Source of the DNA: Candidatus Poribacteria bacterium
GTDB taxonomy: Bacteria > Poribacteria > WGA-4E > WGA-3G
DNA: 64,000 nt
NCBI GenBank assembly: GCA_021295735.1
Contig: JAGWBU010000002.1
Span: 5,094 to 69,093 of the forward strand
Direction of reading: 5' to 3'
The translations under genes and the position numbers were made by a program. A model generated the notes under the pieces. It was not told the origin of the DNA and did no database searches. It was given only the letters and a program-made list of their open reading frames with translations. Positions 41,076-50,437 of the stretch are shown in pieces (position 1 is the stretch's first letter; every line of letters begins with the position of its first letter).

Positions 41076-41462
41076 ATGGAAAATCCAGTGACGAAATTTG
41101 AAATTGTCGGTGAGGATAGTAAAACATTAGGTGATTTTTATCGTTCCGTATTTGATTGGGAGTGGACAGAGTACGCTGAGGGATATTACGGCTTTGAGAC
41201 AGGTTCTGAATCTGATAACGGGATTGAAGGGCATATATATCCGCCAAACGATGAAATACCTTTAGTAGACAATGTTCCTTTTGCAAACACTGTTACCATT
41301 TATGTAACAGTGGAAGATATTCATGCTACGGTTGAGAAACTTGAGAGTCTTGACGGGACGATTCTTATGCCGCCTACAGTTGTATCCGATAAAGGTGAGT
41401 TATTAGCGATGTTTCTTGACCCAATCGGTAACCGAATTGGTTTATATCAACTAAAGGAGTAA
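41076..41462 (+). CDS. VOC superfamily protein, array member 6
   Basis: 128 residues: ENPVTKFEIVGEDSKTLGDF with Lys before FEI, GIEGHIYPPNDEIPLVDNVP with an inserted loop of about ten residues, VTIYVTVEDIHATVEKLE and LAMFLDPIGNRIGLYQL. PPTVVSD replaces PPQEIP. It is the most divergent copy. Member 7 follows after 5 bases, with its ribosome site inside the end of this gene. Confidence 0.87.
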   Translation: MENPVTKFEIVGEDSKTLGDFYRSVFDWEWTEYAEGYYGFETGSESDNGIEGHIYPPNDEIPLVDNVPFANTVTIYVTVEDIHATVEKLESLDGTILMPPTVVSDKGELLAMFLDPIGNRIGLYQLKE

Positions 41463-41467
41463 TATCA

Positions 41468-41857
41468 ATGGGTAATCCTGTGATGTTTTTTGAAATAGCA
41501 AGCAAACAAGGTGAATTGTTGCGTGATTTTTATTGCGACCTGTTTGATTGGACTATTCTACCATTTGGTTGGAGTATACCACACTTTCCAAATGATATTT
41601 TTGCTATTGATCCGACGCCGCCTCCATTACCGGACAAAGGTATAAAAGGACATATATATCCACTATCCGATGAAATAGATTTTTCTAATCGTGTTTCAAT
41701 TTTTATACAAGTTGACGATCTGCAAGAAACACTCGAAAAGATTGAGAGTCAGGGTGGAAAAACGCTCGTGCCGCCGCAGATGCTTCCTGATAGCATGGGA
41801 TCAATCGCTATGTTCCTGGATCCAAGCGGAAATGTTGTTGGTTTACATCAAATATAG
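41468..41857 (+). CDS. VOC superfamily protein, array member 7
   Basis: 129 residues: NPVMFFEIASKQGELLRDFY with Phe before FEI, an insertion in the first module (LPFGWSIPHFPNDIFAID), GIKGHIYPLSDEI, VSIFIQVDDLQETLEKIE and IAMFLDPSGNVVGLHQI. It starts 5 bases after member 6, the tightest spacing in the array, so these two are very likely co-translated. Confidence 0.87.
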   Translation: MGNPVMFFEIASKQGELLRDFYCDLFDWTILPFGWSIPHFPNDIFAIDPTPPPLPDKGIKGHIYPLSDEIDFSNRVSIFIQVDDLQETLEKIESQGGKTLVPPQMLPDSMGSIAMFLDPSGNVVGLHQI

Positions 41858-41982
41858 GTGTTATTGTATCACGAAACTTGAATTAACTTTTTAACCCTAA
41901 ACAATGCAATGATATAAAACATATCAGAAGCGAATCAAATATTTTGAATCAATTTCATTTTTAATTTAAAGGAGTAATACCA

Positions 41983-42339
41983 ATGGGCAATCCAGTCATG
42001 TGGTTTGAAATAGCAGGCAAAAACGGTGCGGAATTATCTGAGTTTTACCGTTCACTTTTTGGGTGGGAAATTTCACCGGAGACCAACGGTGTTCATCTGT
42101 GTGATCCATCTCCGGATCAGGGGATAAAAGGGCATATTTTTCAAACAACCGATGAGATGCCATATACAAACCACGTAACCGTTTATATTTCTGTGGACGA
42201 TCTTGAGGCAGCAGTTGCGAAGGTAGAGAGTAATGGCGGGAAGATTTTAATACCACCACAAGAAATTCCAGATTTCGGGGGTTCTTTTGCGATGTTTCTC
42301 GATCCAAGCGGCAATGTTATCGGTTTACACAAACAATAG
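41983..42339 (+). CDS. VOC superfamily protein, array member 8
   Basis: 118 residues: NPVMWFEIAGKNGAELSEFY with Trp before FEI, GIKGHIFQTTDEM, VTVYISVDDLEAAVAKVE and LIPPQEIPDFGGSFAMFLDP, then SGNVIGLHKQ. It is close to the array consensus. AAAGGAGTAATACCA precedes the ATG. A strong terminator lies 43 bases after its stop. Confidence 0.88.
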   Translation: MGNPVMWFEIAGKNGAELSEFYRSLFGWEISPETNGVHLCDPSPDQGIKGHIFQTTDEMPYTNHVTVYISVDDLEAAVAKVESNGGKILIPPQEIPDFGGSFAMFLDPSGNVIGLHKQ

Positions 42340-42381
42340 AAAATATAAATAGTGTAAATTCCGAACTTTTAGAATAATAAG

Positions 42382-42422
42382 AACAGAGTGGTGAAAAGAT
42401 TTCGCTACTCTGTTTTATTTTT
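42382..42422 (+). terminator. Intrinsic terminator between VOC members 8 and 9
   Basis: AACAGAGTGGTGAAA (42382-42396), loop AGA, and TTTCGCTACTCTGTT (42400-42414) form a 15-bp stem with two G-U pairs, followed by a T-rich tail (TTTATTTTT). The same tail leads straight into the ribosome site of member 9. Confidence 0.75.
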
Positions 42423-42436
42423 AGGAGTAGATTTCA

Positions 42437-42814
42437 ATGGGTAATCCAGTTACGCATTTTGAAATAGCCGGCAAAGACGGTGAGGCGTTAGCTGAGTTTT
42501 ATCGTTCCCTTTTTGATTGGGAGATTCATCGATTTGATTGGGAGATGATCCCGTTTTCCACCGGCATTTATGGAGTGATTGCGTCACCGGCTCAAGGGTT
42601 AAAAGGACACATTTTCCCAACGACTGACGATATGGATTTCTCAAATCATGTCACGATTTATATCCTCGTCGATGATCTTCATGCGACACTTGAGAAAATA
42701 GAAAATCATGGCGGCAAGATTGTTATCCCGCCTCAGGAAATTCCTGATAACAGAGGAATACTTGCTATGTTTCAGGATCCGGGCGGAAACGTTATCGGAA
42801 TTCATGAAGCATAA
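42437..42814 (+). CDS. VOC superfamily protein, array member 9
   Basis: 125 residues: NPVTHFEIAGKDGEALAEFY with His before FEI, a short first-module insertion (HRFDWEMIPFSTG) similar to that of member 7, GLKGHIFPTTDDM, VTIYILVDDLHATLEKIE and LAMFQDPGGNVIGIHEA, where LDPSGN becomes QDPGGN. It ends the array; metH converges from the right with 46 bases between the stops. Confidence 0.87.
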   Translation: MGNPVTHFEIAGKDGEALAEFYRSLFDWEIHRFDWEMIPFSTGIYGVIASPAQGLKGHIFPTTDDMDFSNHVTIYILVDDLHATLEKIENHGGKIVIPPQEIPDNRGILAMFQDPGGNVIGIHEA

Positions 42815-42860
42815 TTATGATTAAGTGACACATTTTGTTATACAAATTTCTTGAGACTAT

Positions 42861-45800
42861 TTATGTAAGCACTGGTTTTAGCCATCGTCTTGTCGTTTCA
42901 ATGTCCATTCCAGTGCGTTTAGCGTAATCCGCAACCTGATCCTCTCCTATTCTGGCAATGCTAAAATACCGCGCATCCGGGTGTGAAAAATACCACCCGC
43001 TAACAGATGCTGCAGGAAACATCGCGAGATTCTCTGTAAGAGAAATACCTGTATTTTCAGTTGCATTCAGTAGATCAAACAAAACCCGTTTCTGGTTATG
43101 ATCGGGACACGCAGGGTAACCCGGGGCAGGACGAATCCCCCGATATTTTTCTGCTATCAAAGCATTGTTATCCAATGACTCATCAGTTGCGTAACTCCAA
43201 AGGACTGTGCGGACGTGCTGATGCATACACTCAGCAAAAGCTTCGGCTAACCGATCTGCTAATGCTTTTGCCATAATGCTGTTGTAGTCATCTTGATTTT
43301 GCTCAAACTCAGCACAGAGTTCAGGAACACCGATTCCAGTTGTTACAGCAAACGCGCCAATATAGTCCGGAAGAGATGTCACTTTCGGAGCAATGAAATC
43401 GCTAAGGCTTAGGTTCGGTCTGGAGAAAGGTTGCTCGGTCTGTTGACGCAAATGATGTAGCGTGCCAATAATCTCAGTTCTATCTTCGTCAGCATATATC
43501 TGCGTGTCATCACCAACACCGTTCGCAGGAAAGATTCCCACAACAGCAGATGCACAAAGTTTTTTCGCTTCAACGATTTGATTTAGAAGCGTTTTGCCAT
43601 CTTCAAGAAGTTTCCGCGCTTCTGCTCCCATATCTGGTTTTTCCAGAATATTTGGATATTTTCCTGTGAGTCCCCATGTTGTAAAGAAAGGAGTCCAATC
43701 AATATAGTCAACAAGTTGTGCTAATGGATAATTGTCAAAGACCTTAATACTTGTCATCTGTGGTTTGGGAGGGAGATAATTTTTCCAGTCAGGAATAAAT
43801 TTGCGTTGTTGTGCGGTAGCAAATGGCAAAAGCCTTGTCTGTTTCCTGTTTTTTGCGCGACGTTCCCGAATATCAGCATATTCTTCTCGTGTCTGATCAA
43901 CCAACTTTTGTTGGTTTTCACTGCTCATCAAATTACTGACAACACCAACACTTCGAGAAGCATCCTTGACGTGAATCGTGGCACCGCTGTACGCAGGTTC
44001 AATTTGGACAGCGGTATGAATCTTTGAAGTAGTGGCACCGCCAATAAGTAGTGGGATACGGAAACCTTCACGTTCCATCTCCTCAGCGACATGAACCATC
44101 TCATCTAACGATGGCGTAATGAGTCCGCTCAATCCAATTATATCAGCGTTCTCTTTCCGTGTTGTTTCCAAAATATCTTCCGCTGCCACCATCACACCGA
44201 GGTCAACGATATCATAATTATTACATCCTAACACCACGCCCACGATGTTTTTGCCGATGTCATGAACATCACCTTTCACCGTAGCCATTACAATCTTTCC
44301 TCTGGATTGAATACCGCCTTCAGTTTGTTCCATTTCAATATACGGAATGAGATGTGCAACAGCTTTTTTCATCACGCGTGCACTTTTGACGACTTGCGGT
44401 AGAAACATCTTGCCATCACCAAAAAGTTCACCTACGCGATCCATACCATCCATCAACGGACCCTCAATCACTTGTATAGGACGTTCATGCTTTAAGCGCG
44501 CTTCTTCTGTATCTGCTTCAACGAATTCGATAATACCTTCAACGAGGGCATGACTTAGCCGTTGCTCAACGGATAATTTTCGCCATTCCTTGTTAACGCG
44601 CTTCTTTTTTCCTTTGGCTTGCAGCGTACTTGCGAGATTAACGAGTCTATCCGTAGCATCTTCTCGGCGATTAAACAGAACATCTTCTACTGCTTCTAAC
44701 AATGGTTTAGGTAGATCGTCATAGACAGCAAGTTGACCTGCGTTTACAATACCCATGTCCATGCCTGCATTGATTGCATGGTAGAGAAACGCCGCGTGCA
44801 TCGCTTCACGCACTGTGTCGTTGCCACGGAAGGCGAATGAGATATTGCTTACACCACCACTCACTAATGCGGATGGACAAGTCTCTTTTATCTTTTGGCA
44901 CGCCTTTATAAATGCTTGCGCGTATTCATTGTGTTCTTCAATTCCTGTTGCAACAGCAAAAATGTTTGGATCAAAAATAATATCTTCTGGTGGAAAGTTT
45001 ACCTTTTCTGTCAATAATTTATACGCCCTTTGACATATCTCCACTTTACGTTCAAAAGTGTCTGCTTGACCTTTTTCGTCAAAAGCCATCACGATAACCG
45101 CCGCACCGTATTTTCTGATAAGCCGTGCCTTATCTAAAAAATCGTTCTCACCCTCTTTTAAACTAATTGAATTGACGACACCTTTCCCTTGAATGCATGC
45201 TAAACCTACCTCGATTACTTCCCATTTGCTGGAATCAAGCATAATAGGCACGCGACTAATATCTGGTTCTGCTGCGATTAGGTTTAAGAATTTGGCAATT
45301 GCGGTTTGTGCATCTAACATGCCAGCGTCCATATTGATGTCAATAAGTTGGGCGCCATTTTCTACCTGATCGCGAGCAACCTCTAATCCTGTTTCGTAAT
45401 CCTCGTTTTTGATAAGCGTTGCGAAGCGCCGTGATCCTGTTACATTTGTCCGTTCACCTACGTTAACAAAGAGAGAGTCGGGTGTGATGTTGAATGCTTC
45501 TAAGCCGCTCAATCGGCAAGCGCTTTCTTGAGGTTTGGGTTGTCTGGGAGGATATTCTGCGGCGACTTTGGTAATGGTTTCAATATGTTCAGGTTGGCTG
45601 CCACAGCATCCGCCGACGATATTGACGAATCCGTTTTGTGCGAATTCATGCATCCAATTTCCCATTTCCTCTGGTGTTTGTGTATAGTGCCCAAGTTCGT
45701 TTGGGAGTCCAGCGTTCGGATAACAAATAACAGGAATATCCGCGAGTTTTGCCATTTCTGCTAAATATGGGCGAATCTGTTGTGCACCAAAACCACAATT

Positions 45801-46535
45801 TAAACCTACAGCGAGTAGGTTTGCATGACGAACGGAGTTCCAGAAAGCTTCAACTGTTTGCCCTGATAGGTTGCGTCCACCGCCGCCACTTCTGTCGGAT
45901 GAGACGATGAGAGGGATGTCAATACCTCGTGTTTCAGCAAGGGTTTGTATTGCAAAGAGCGCTGCTTTACAGTTCAGTGTGTCCATGACAGTTTCAACGA
46001 GTAAGAGATCCGCACCGCCATCAATTAATCCCTCTGCTTGCGTGGTATAGGCAGATACAAGTTGTGCGAAAGTAATATTTCGGTATCCGGGGTCGTTCAC
46101 GTTCGGAGAGATGGAGCAGCTGCGATTTGTAGGTCCCATACTTCCCGCGACAAAGCGAGGTTTGTCTGGCGATGACCATTTGTCTACCACTTCACGAGCG
46201 ATTTGGGCTGCGGCGTAGTTTACCTGATACGCTTGATCCTGAAGTTGATAGTCTGCCATTGAAACGGATGTGCTGGTAAAGGTATTTGTCTCGATGATGT
46301 CCGCGCCTGCTTGGCAGTAATTTGTGTGGATTTCACGCACAATATCGGGTTGGGTGATAGAGAGCAGGTCATTATATCCTTTGAGTTCGGAGGGGTGATT
46401 TGCAAACTGGTCGCCTCGGAAATCTTCTTCCATGAGTCGATAGGTCTGCAAAAGTGAACCCATTGCACCGTCAAGGACCAATATCCGTTTCTTTAGTTCA
46501 TTTTTTAGATGTATTATCCGTTCAGAATCTGCCAT
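42861..46535 (-). CDS. metH: Cobalamin-dependent methionine synthase
   Basis: 1224 residues, full length (E. coli MetH has 1227). It transfers methyl from methyltetrahydrofolate to homocysteine through B12. Domains in order: homocysteine binding ([27 protein letters not shown] and GGCCG supply the zinc cysteines), pterin binding ([20 protein letters not shown]), B12 cap and binding ([20 protein letters not shown] with the axial His), and reactivation ([20 protein letters not shown]). AAGGAAAAAT precedes the ATG. The 88 bases upstream are too short for a cobalamin riboswitch. Confidence 0.97.
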   Translation of the reverse strand: MADSERIIHLKNELKKRILVLDGAMGSLLQTYRLMEEDFRGDQFANHPSELKGYNDLLSITQPDIVREIHTNYCQAGADIIETNTFTSTSVSMADYQLQDQAYQVNYAAAQIAREVVDKWSSPDKPRFVAGSMGPTNRSCSISPNVNDPGYRNITFAQLVSAYTTQAEGLIDGGADLLLVETVMDTLNCKAALFAIQTLAETRGIDIPLIVSSDRSGGGGRNLSGQTVEAFWNSVRHANLLAVGLNCGFGAQQIRPYLAEMAKLADIPVICYPNAGLPNELGHYTQTPEEMGNWMHEFAQNGFVNIVGGCCGSQPEHIETITKVAAEYPPRQPKPQESACRLSGLEAFNITPDSLFVNVGERTNVTGSRRFATLIKNEDYETGLEVARDQVENGAQLIDINMDAGMLDAQTAIAKFLNLIAAEPDISRVPIMLDSSKWEVIEVGLACIQGKGVVNSISLKEGENDFLDKARLIRKYGAAVIVMAFDEKGQADTFERKVEICQRAYKLLTEKVNFPPEDIIFDPNIFAVATGIEEHNEYAQAFIKACQKIKETCPSALVSGGVSNISFAFRGNDTVREAMHAAFLYHAINAGMDMGIVNAGQLAVYDDLPKPLLEAVEDVLFNRREDATDRLVNLASTLQAKGKKKRVNKEWRKLSVEQRLSHALVEGIIEFVEADTEEARLKHERPIQVIEGPLMDGMDRVGELFGDGKMFLPQVVKSARVMKKAVAHLIPYIEMEQTEGGIQSRGKIVMATVKGDVHDIGKNIVGVVLGCNNYDIVDLGVMVAAEDILETTRKENADIIGLSGLITPSLDEMVHVAEEMEREGFRIPLLIGGATTSKIHTAVQIEPAYSGATIHVKDASRSVGVVSNLMSSENQQKLVDQTREEYADIRERRAKNRKQTRLLPFATAQQRKFIPDWKNYLPPKPQMTSIKVFDNYPLAQLVDYIDWTPFFTTWGLTGKYPNILEKPDMGAEARKLLEDGKTLLNQIVEAKKLCASAVVGIFPANGVGDDTQIYADEDRTEIIGTLHHLRQQTEQPFSRPNLSLSDFIAPKVTSLPDYIGAFAVTTGIGVPELCAEFEQNQDDYNSIMAKALADRLAEAFAECMHQHVRTVLWSYATDESLDNNALIAEKYRGIRPAPGYPACPDHNQKRVLFDLLNATENTGISLTENLAMFPAASVSGWYFSHPDARYFSIARIGEDQVADYAKRTGMDIETTRRWLKPVLT

Positions 46536-46623
46536 ATTTTTCCTTGTTTGTTAGGTAATTATGCCATATATATTATACCATGTGCAGAGCATTATGTCCA
46601 TTTCATTTCAAATTTAATCAACG

Positions 46624-47121
46624 ATGGAAACGTTGAAAACACGCATTAAGGAGACAGATCTTTTGCAGAACACAAAAGAAGATTTTACGCAGAATCAAGA
46701 TACGGCGAAGATGCTTGAAGCCCACAAATATGCGATTCATTTTGATATTTTGCCCGAAATTTCCTATCTTAATCAGGAGTTACCTATTATAATTGCAGAC
46801 CTATTACAACTTTTTCACCAATTTCCCAAAGATGTATGGATTTCGCAGCAATCGGTTGACGAAGGGCTTGATTTTTGTAGAGTGGTGTTTTGGGTATTTT
46901 CGGAGTCGTCCGATGCGCTCAAGACATTTAGCATCTGGTTTCAGGCACTATTTCGTGAATCACAAGTTGCAAACGTTTTAGAATGTCTCGTCGCTTGTGC
47001 CTTAGATGAACCAGATGCTGCATCGGTAGAACTGACTGATTGGACGCGTTTACATGCTTTAGAAGCAGATGTTGAGAAAGTAATCCAGACTGAAAAAGAA
47101 AAAAATAAGATTGACATGTAA
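46624..47121 (+). CDS. Protein of unknown function
   Basis: 165 residues, soluble, not recognised. The predicted structure is mostly helical: EAHKYAIHFDILPEISYLNQ, LPIIIADLLQLFHQFPKDVW and TLHALEADVEKVI-like segments. It is divergent from metH. Its end overlaps a longer open frame of lolA, but the likely lolA start is 68 bases downstream of its stop. No ribosome site stands out before the ATG. The protein-like composition and length suggest a real gene. Confidence 0.5.
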   Translation: METLKTRIKETDLLQNTKEDFTQNQDTAKMLEAHKYAIHFDILPEISYLNQELPIIIADLLQLFHQFPKDVWISQQSVDEGLDFCRVVFWVFSESSDALKTFSIWFQALFRESQVANVLECLVACALDEPDAASVELTDWTRLHALEADVEKVIQTEKEKNKIDM

Positions 47122-47188
47122 AATAGGCTATGCTATACTACTTAATCAAAATAAATTTCCCTCATTTCCGGAAAATAGGAGAATCGTC

Positions 47189-47893
47189 GTGAACCGCCTA
47201 TATTGGAGTTTTGTTCTGCTATGCTTTTCACTCTGTTTTATCAACAGTGGGTATACTTATACATCTGATGAAGTTTACAAGAATTTTAAAGAGGCTTATG
47301 AAAAATCGAAAAACTTTAGTGCAGAATTTGAGGAGACCACACTATTTGGAACGAAAAAAAGGGTTACTCACGGGCGATTTACTTTTGGCAAACCAAACCT
47401 ACTCCGCAAGGAATATGTTTCACGAAAAGATCCGAACCAAGTTACAAAAACCATCCTTTTAGATGGTACGTTCGTATGGTCCTATGCCCGATTGCTCAAT
47501 CAAGTCAATAAGAAAAAGTTGAGTAATGACCAGCAGCGTGAACTCTTACCCGGAATGGGACCTTCTCTTGAAGGATTATCAGAAAATTGGAATATAAATT
47601 TAGTTCCTGATGAAGCAGCGAACGCAAAGGGTGTACATCAAATTCAGTTAACCCGAAAAGACCGTTCGGTGAATAGAACTGAAGGCAATGAAAAAGAGAT
47701 ACTCGAAATTTGGGTCAAAGAAGGTGAGTGGCTTCCCGTTCAATTTGGTCATGTGATTGAGTATGAAGATGGAAGTCGTCGAAACGTAATCGTGAAGTTA
47801 TCTAAGATACAACGAGACAAAGAGTTACCCCCAAACGTGTTCAAGTTTGTTATTCCCAAAGATGCTGAGGTGATTGATTTTACTGAGAATTAG
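47189..47893 (+). CDS. lolA: Outer-membrane lipoprotein carrier protein LolA family
   Basis: 234 residues from GTG 47189, chosen for TAGGAGAATC upstream; the frame is open 26 codons earlier without a ribosome site. A signal peptide (SFVLLCFSLCFINSGYTYT) is followed by a LolA-like domain: KNFSAEFEETTLFGTKKRVT, GRFTFGKPNLLRKEY, KTILLDGTFVWSYARLLNQV and PPNVFKFVIPKDAEVIDF at the end. LolA shuttles lipoproteins across the periplasm to the outer membrane, which again indicates a diderm. PgsA follows after 6 bases. Confidence 0.85.
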   Translation: MNRLYWSFVLLCFSLCFINSGYTYTSDEVYKNFKEAYEKSKNFSAEFEETTLFGTKKRVTHGRFTFGKPNLLRKEYVSRKDPNQVTKTILLDGTFVWSYARLLNQVNKKKLSNDQQRELLPGMGPSLEGLSENWNINLVPDEAANAKGVHQIQLTRKDRSVNRTEGNEKEILEIWVKEGEWLPVQFGHVIEYEDGSRRNVIVKLSKIQRDKELPPNVFKFVIPKDAEVIDFTEN

Positions 47894-47899
47894 GAATTT

Positions 47900-48487
47900 A
47901 TGAATTTTCGTCTCTATTTACGGTTGGCAAATCTCCTTACGTTTTCACGGTTGTTGCTGACACTGCCTTTCTTTCTCTTTTTTCGTGCAAAATTGATGGT
48001 ACCTGCAGCAATCATTTTCGGATTGGCAGCTTTGACAGATTATTTTGATGGCAGAATTGCCCGAAAGCAAGGTATTACCAGTTTCGGTAGTTTCATGGAT
48101 TCGATCGTTGACAAAATTTTGGTAGGTACTGCACTAATAAGTTTCTATCTTTTTCAGCATGAACACTTAGACAATGGGATAGGATTAATTCCAATATGGA
48201 TGGTGTTAGTTATCATAGGACGTGAAATTATTGTCACAGCGCTGCGAATCCTGTGTGTGGCGAAAAATGGTGAGGTAATATCTGCAAATCGCTGGGGCAA
48301 ATACAAGACTACTGTCCAAGTCATCGTGATATTCATAAGTTTGGTTTTACTCATCTTTTTTAAAGATTCTCAATATGTTATTCAACTCCACGGACCGATT
48401 TATTTTATGATGTACCTCCCCTTGGTGTTGACTGTTGCCTCAGGTATAGAATTTCTTTATGGCAACCGGAAAGCGTTTACTGTTTAG
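47900..48487 (+). CDS. pgsA: CDP-diacylglycerol-glycerol-3-phosphate 3-phosphatidyltransferase
   Basis: 195 residues with about five membrane helices. PgsA makes phosphatidylglycerol phosphate. The CDP-alcohol phosphotransferase motif D-x2-D-G-x2-A-R-x8-G-x3-D-x3-D is complete in LTDYFDGRIARKQGITSFGS followed by FMDSIVDKI. It starts 6 bases after lolA with TAGGA upstream, so the two form an operon with thpR and recA likely following. Confidence 0.94.
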   Translation: MNFRLYLRLANLLTFSRLLLTLPFFLFFRAKLMVPAAIIFGLAALTDYFDGRIARKQGITSFGSFMDSIVDKILVGTALISFYLFQHEHLDNGIGLIPIWMVLVIIGREIIVTALRILCVAKNGEVISANRWGKYKTTVQVIVIFISLVLLIFFKDSQYVIQLHGPIYFMMYLPLVLTVASGIEFLYGNRKAFTV

Positions 48488-48522
48488 AGCATGCGTGAAA
48501 TTTGTGGTTTTGGGGAATAATA

Positions 48523-49116
48523 ATGAAACCTGATTCAATCCGGTGTTTTGCTGCAATTGAGATACCAGAAAGGATTCAGGCTTTATTGGCAGAAGTTCAG
48601 GATGCGTTTCGTCCGAAGATTGAAAAAGCATCGTGGACGAAGCAAGGAAATTTCCATCTGACTTTGAAGTTCCTTGGAGACGTAAAGAGTCGGACTATCA
48701 ATGAGATAAGTGCAGCATTACAAAAGATAGTGGAAAGTCAAACACCATTTTCAATCGAAATTGGTGGGATAGGAGCATTTCCAAATTTAGAACGTCCTCG
48801 TGTTTTATGGGTAGGTTTAAAACAAGGAATACCACTAACAGTAAAGTTGGCTCGTGCGATAAATCATGAACTTGTTAAGTTTGGTTTTGAGAAAGATACG
48901 CGTTTTCACCCACATTTAACGCTCGCGCGACTAAGAGACCAAGTGAATTTGAATACTTTTATCAGTTTATTTAAGAAATTTGAAACCCTTGACGGGACTT
49001 TGTTGACAGTAGATAAAATTACGCTTGTCAAAAGTGAGTTGCATCCGAGTGGTGCAGTCTATACCCCGTTAAAACTCTGTGAATTGGGCAAGGAGAAAGT
49101 TGCTAATGGCAAATGA
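48523..49116 (+). CDS. thpR: RNA 2',3'-cyclic phosphodiesterase (2'-5' RNA ligase family)
   Basis: 197 residues from ATG 48523; a TTG seven codons earlier is rejected. The two H-x-T/S-L catalytic motifs of the 2H phosphoesterase superfamily are present: FHLTLKFLG near residue 45 and [11 protein letters not shown] near residue 130. [13 protein letters not shown] at the start is typical. It opens 2',3'-cyclic phosphates on RNA. Its 3' end overlaps the recA start by 11 bases, so recA is translationally coupled to it. Confidence 0.92.
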   Translation: MKPDSIRCFAAIEIPERIQALLAEVQDAFRPKIEKASWTKQGNFHLTLKFLGDVKSRTINEISAALQKIVESQTPFSIEIGGIGAFPNLERPRVLWVGLKQGIPLTVKLARAINHELVKFGFEKDTRFHPHLTLARLRDQVNLNTFISLFKKFETLDGTLLTVDKITLVKSELHPSGAVYTPLKLCELGKEKVANGK

Positions 49117-50248
49117 CGATCAAAAAAAACCTGAAAATGAAGGAAGTCCGGGAGAGAAAAAAGCTGCTGAAGAGAAAAAAAAGGCTGTTGATCAAGCTAT
49201 TTCTCAAGTAGAACGCGCCTATGGAAAAGGTGCGATTATGCGTTTTACTGATAACGAAGTGGTACCGGTAGAAGTAATCCCAACGGGTGCACTTGCACTT
49301 GATATGGCATTAGGCGTTGGCGGTGTCCCGCGGGGCAGAATTATAGAAATTTTTGGGCATGAGGGTACAGGAAAAACAACTTTGGCACTACACATCGTTG
49401 CTGAAGCACAAAAAATGGGTGGAATCGCAGCGTTTATTGACGTTGAGCATGCTTTGGATACAACTTACGCCCGCAATATCGGTGTTAATCTCGAAAACGT
49501 ATTAATTTCGCAACCGGATGCCGGTGAACAAGCATTAGAGATTGTGGAAACACTCATCCGAAGTGGAGCGATTGACGTTGTCATCGTCGATTCGGTGGCT
49601 GCTTTAACACCACAAGCCGAAGTTGAAGGTGAAATGGGTGATGCGCATGTCGGGTTGCTTCCACGCTTGATGTCTAAAGCGTTAAGAAAACTATCGGGTG
49701 TGACGAACAAGTCGAAAACATGTGTTATTTTTACCAACCAGATTCGCCAAAAGATCGGTATCATGTTTGGTAACCCAGATACAACACCTGGTGGACTCGC
49801 ACTGAAGTTTCATGCTTCTGTGCGTTTAGAAATCCGCCGTGCTACGCAGATCAAAGAAGGTACTGAAGTGCTTGGGAACAGAGTCCTTGTCAAGGTAGTA
49901 AAAAACAAAGTAGCACCGCCCTTCAGAGAAGCAGAATTTGATGTGACTTTTGGTAAAGGTATATCAAAAGAGGGTAACCTTTTAGATATCGCTATTGATG
50001 CCAAGTTGATTGATAAAAGAGGTTCATGGTTCTCATATAACAATGAACGGATAGGTCAAGGACGTAATAATGCGAAAACTTATTTAGAGCAAAATCCTGA
50101 AATTGCAGCTGAACTTGATAAAAAGATTAGAGAAAATCTTGGCTCAATTTCTCAATCTGGAATAGGTGAAATCCCGGGTGTTGATGTTATTGATGAACAG
50201 GTGGATACCGAATTTGATGATACATCTGATGACGGCGATGAAAATTAG
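49106..50248 (+). CDS. recA: Recombinase RecA
   Basis: 380 residues from ATG 49106 (AAGGAG upstream). RecA drives homologous recombination and SOS induction. Walker A is GHEGTGKTT. Other landmarks are [71 protein letters not shown] and [16 protein letters not shown]. The N-terminal 30 residues are Lys/Glu-rich and longer than usual. The tail is acidic ([14 protein letters not shown]), as in many RecA proteins. No LexA-type box was recognised upstream. Confidence 0.97.
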   Translation: MANDDQKKPENEGSPGEKKAAEEKKKAVDQAISQVERAYGKGAIMRFTDNEVVPVEVIPTGALALDMALGVGGVPRGRIIEIFGHEGTGKTTLALHIVAEAQKMGGIAAFIDVEHALDTTYARNIGVNLENVLISQPDAGEQALEIVETLIRSGAIDVVIVDSVAALTPQAEVEGEMGDAHVGLLPRLMSKALRKLSGVTNKSKTCVIFTNQIRQKIGIMFGNPDTTPGGLALKFHASVRLEIRRATQIKEGTEVLGNRVLVKVVKNKVAPPFREAEFDVTFGKGISKEGNLLDIAIDAKLIDKRGSWFSYNNERIGQGRNNAKTYLEQNPEIAAELDKKIRENLGSISQSGIGEIPGVDVIDEQVDTEFDDTSDDGDEN

Positions 50249-50336
50249 ATTTTGATTAGATGCCTCTTGTAGGAGGGGTTTGTAACCCTGATTTATAATG
50301 GGACTATATAAAAACTGAATGGTTCTTTGTTTTTTC

Positions 50337-50365
50337 TTGATGTAAATTTTTCAACATGCTATACT
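50337..50365 (+). promoter_or_regulatory. Promoter of the Pup-proteasome locus
   Basis: TTGATG (50337-50342), a 17-base spacer, TATACT (50360-50365). Transcription would start near 50372, four bases before a strong hairpin. Confidence 0.6.
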
Positions 50366-50375
50366 TTTATGCACT

Positions 50376-50409
50376 AAGGTTGGTATTGATAAGATCCAAC
50401 CTTTTTTTT
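50376..50409 (+). terminator. Terminator-like hairpin at the 5' end of the proteasome transcript
   Basis: AAGGTTGG (50376-50383), a 12-base loop, CCAACCTT (50396-50403) and eight T (50402-50409). It has the form of an intrinsic terminator. It lies 127 bases after recA, and also immediately downstream of the predicted proteasome promoter. It may end recA transcription, stabilise the 5' end of the arc message, or attenuate it. Confidence 0.65.
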
Positions 50410-50437
50410 ACCATACCATCAATCTTTTCAATGGAAA

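Noticed and set aside
46536-46623. Cobalamin riboswitch before metH
   Set aside because: Only 88 bases are available and no B12-box was seen.
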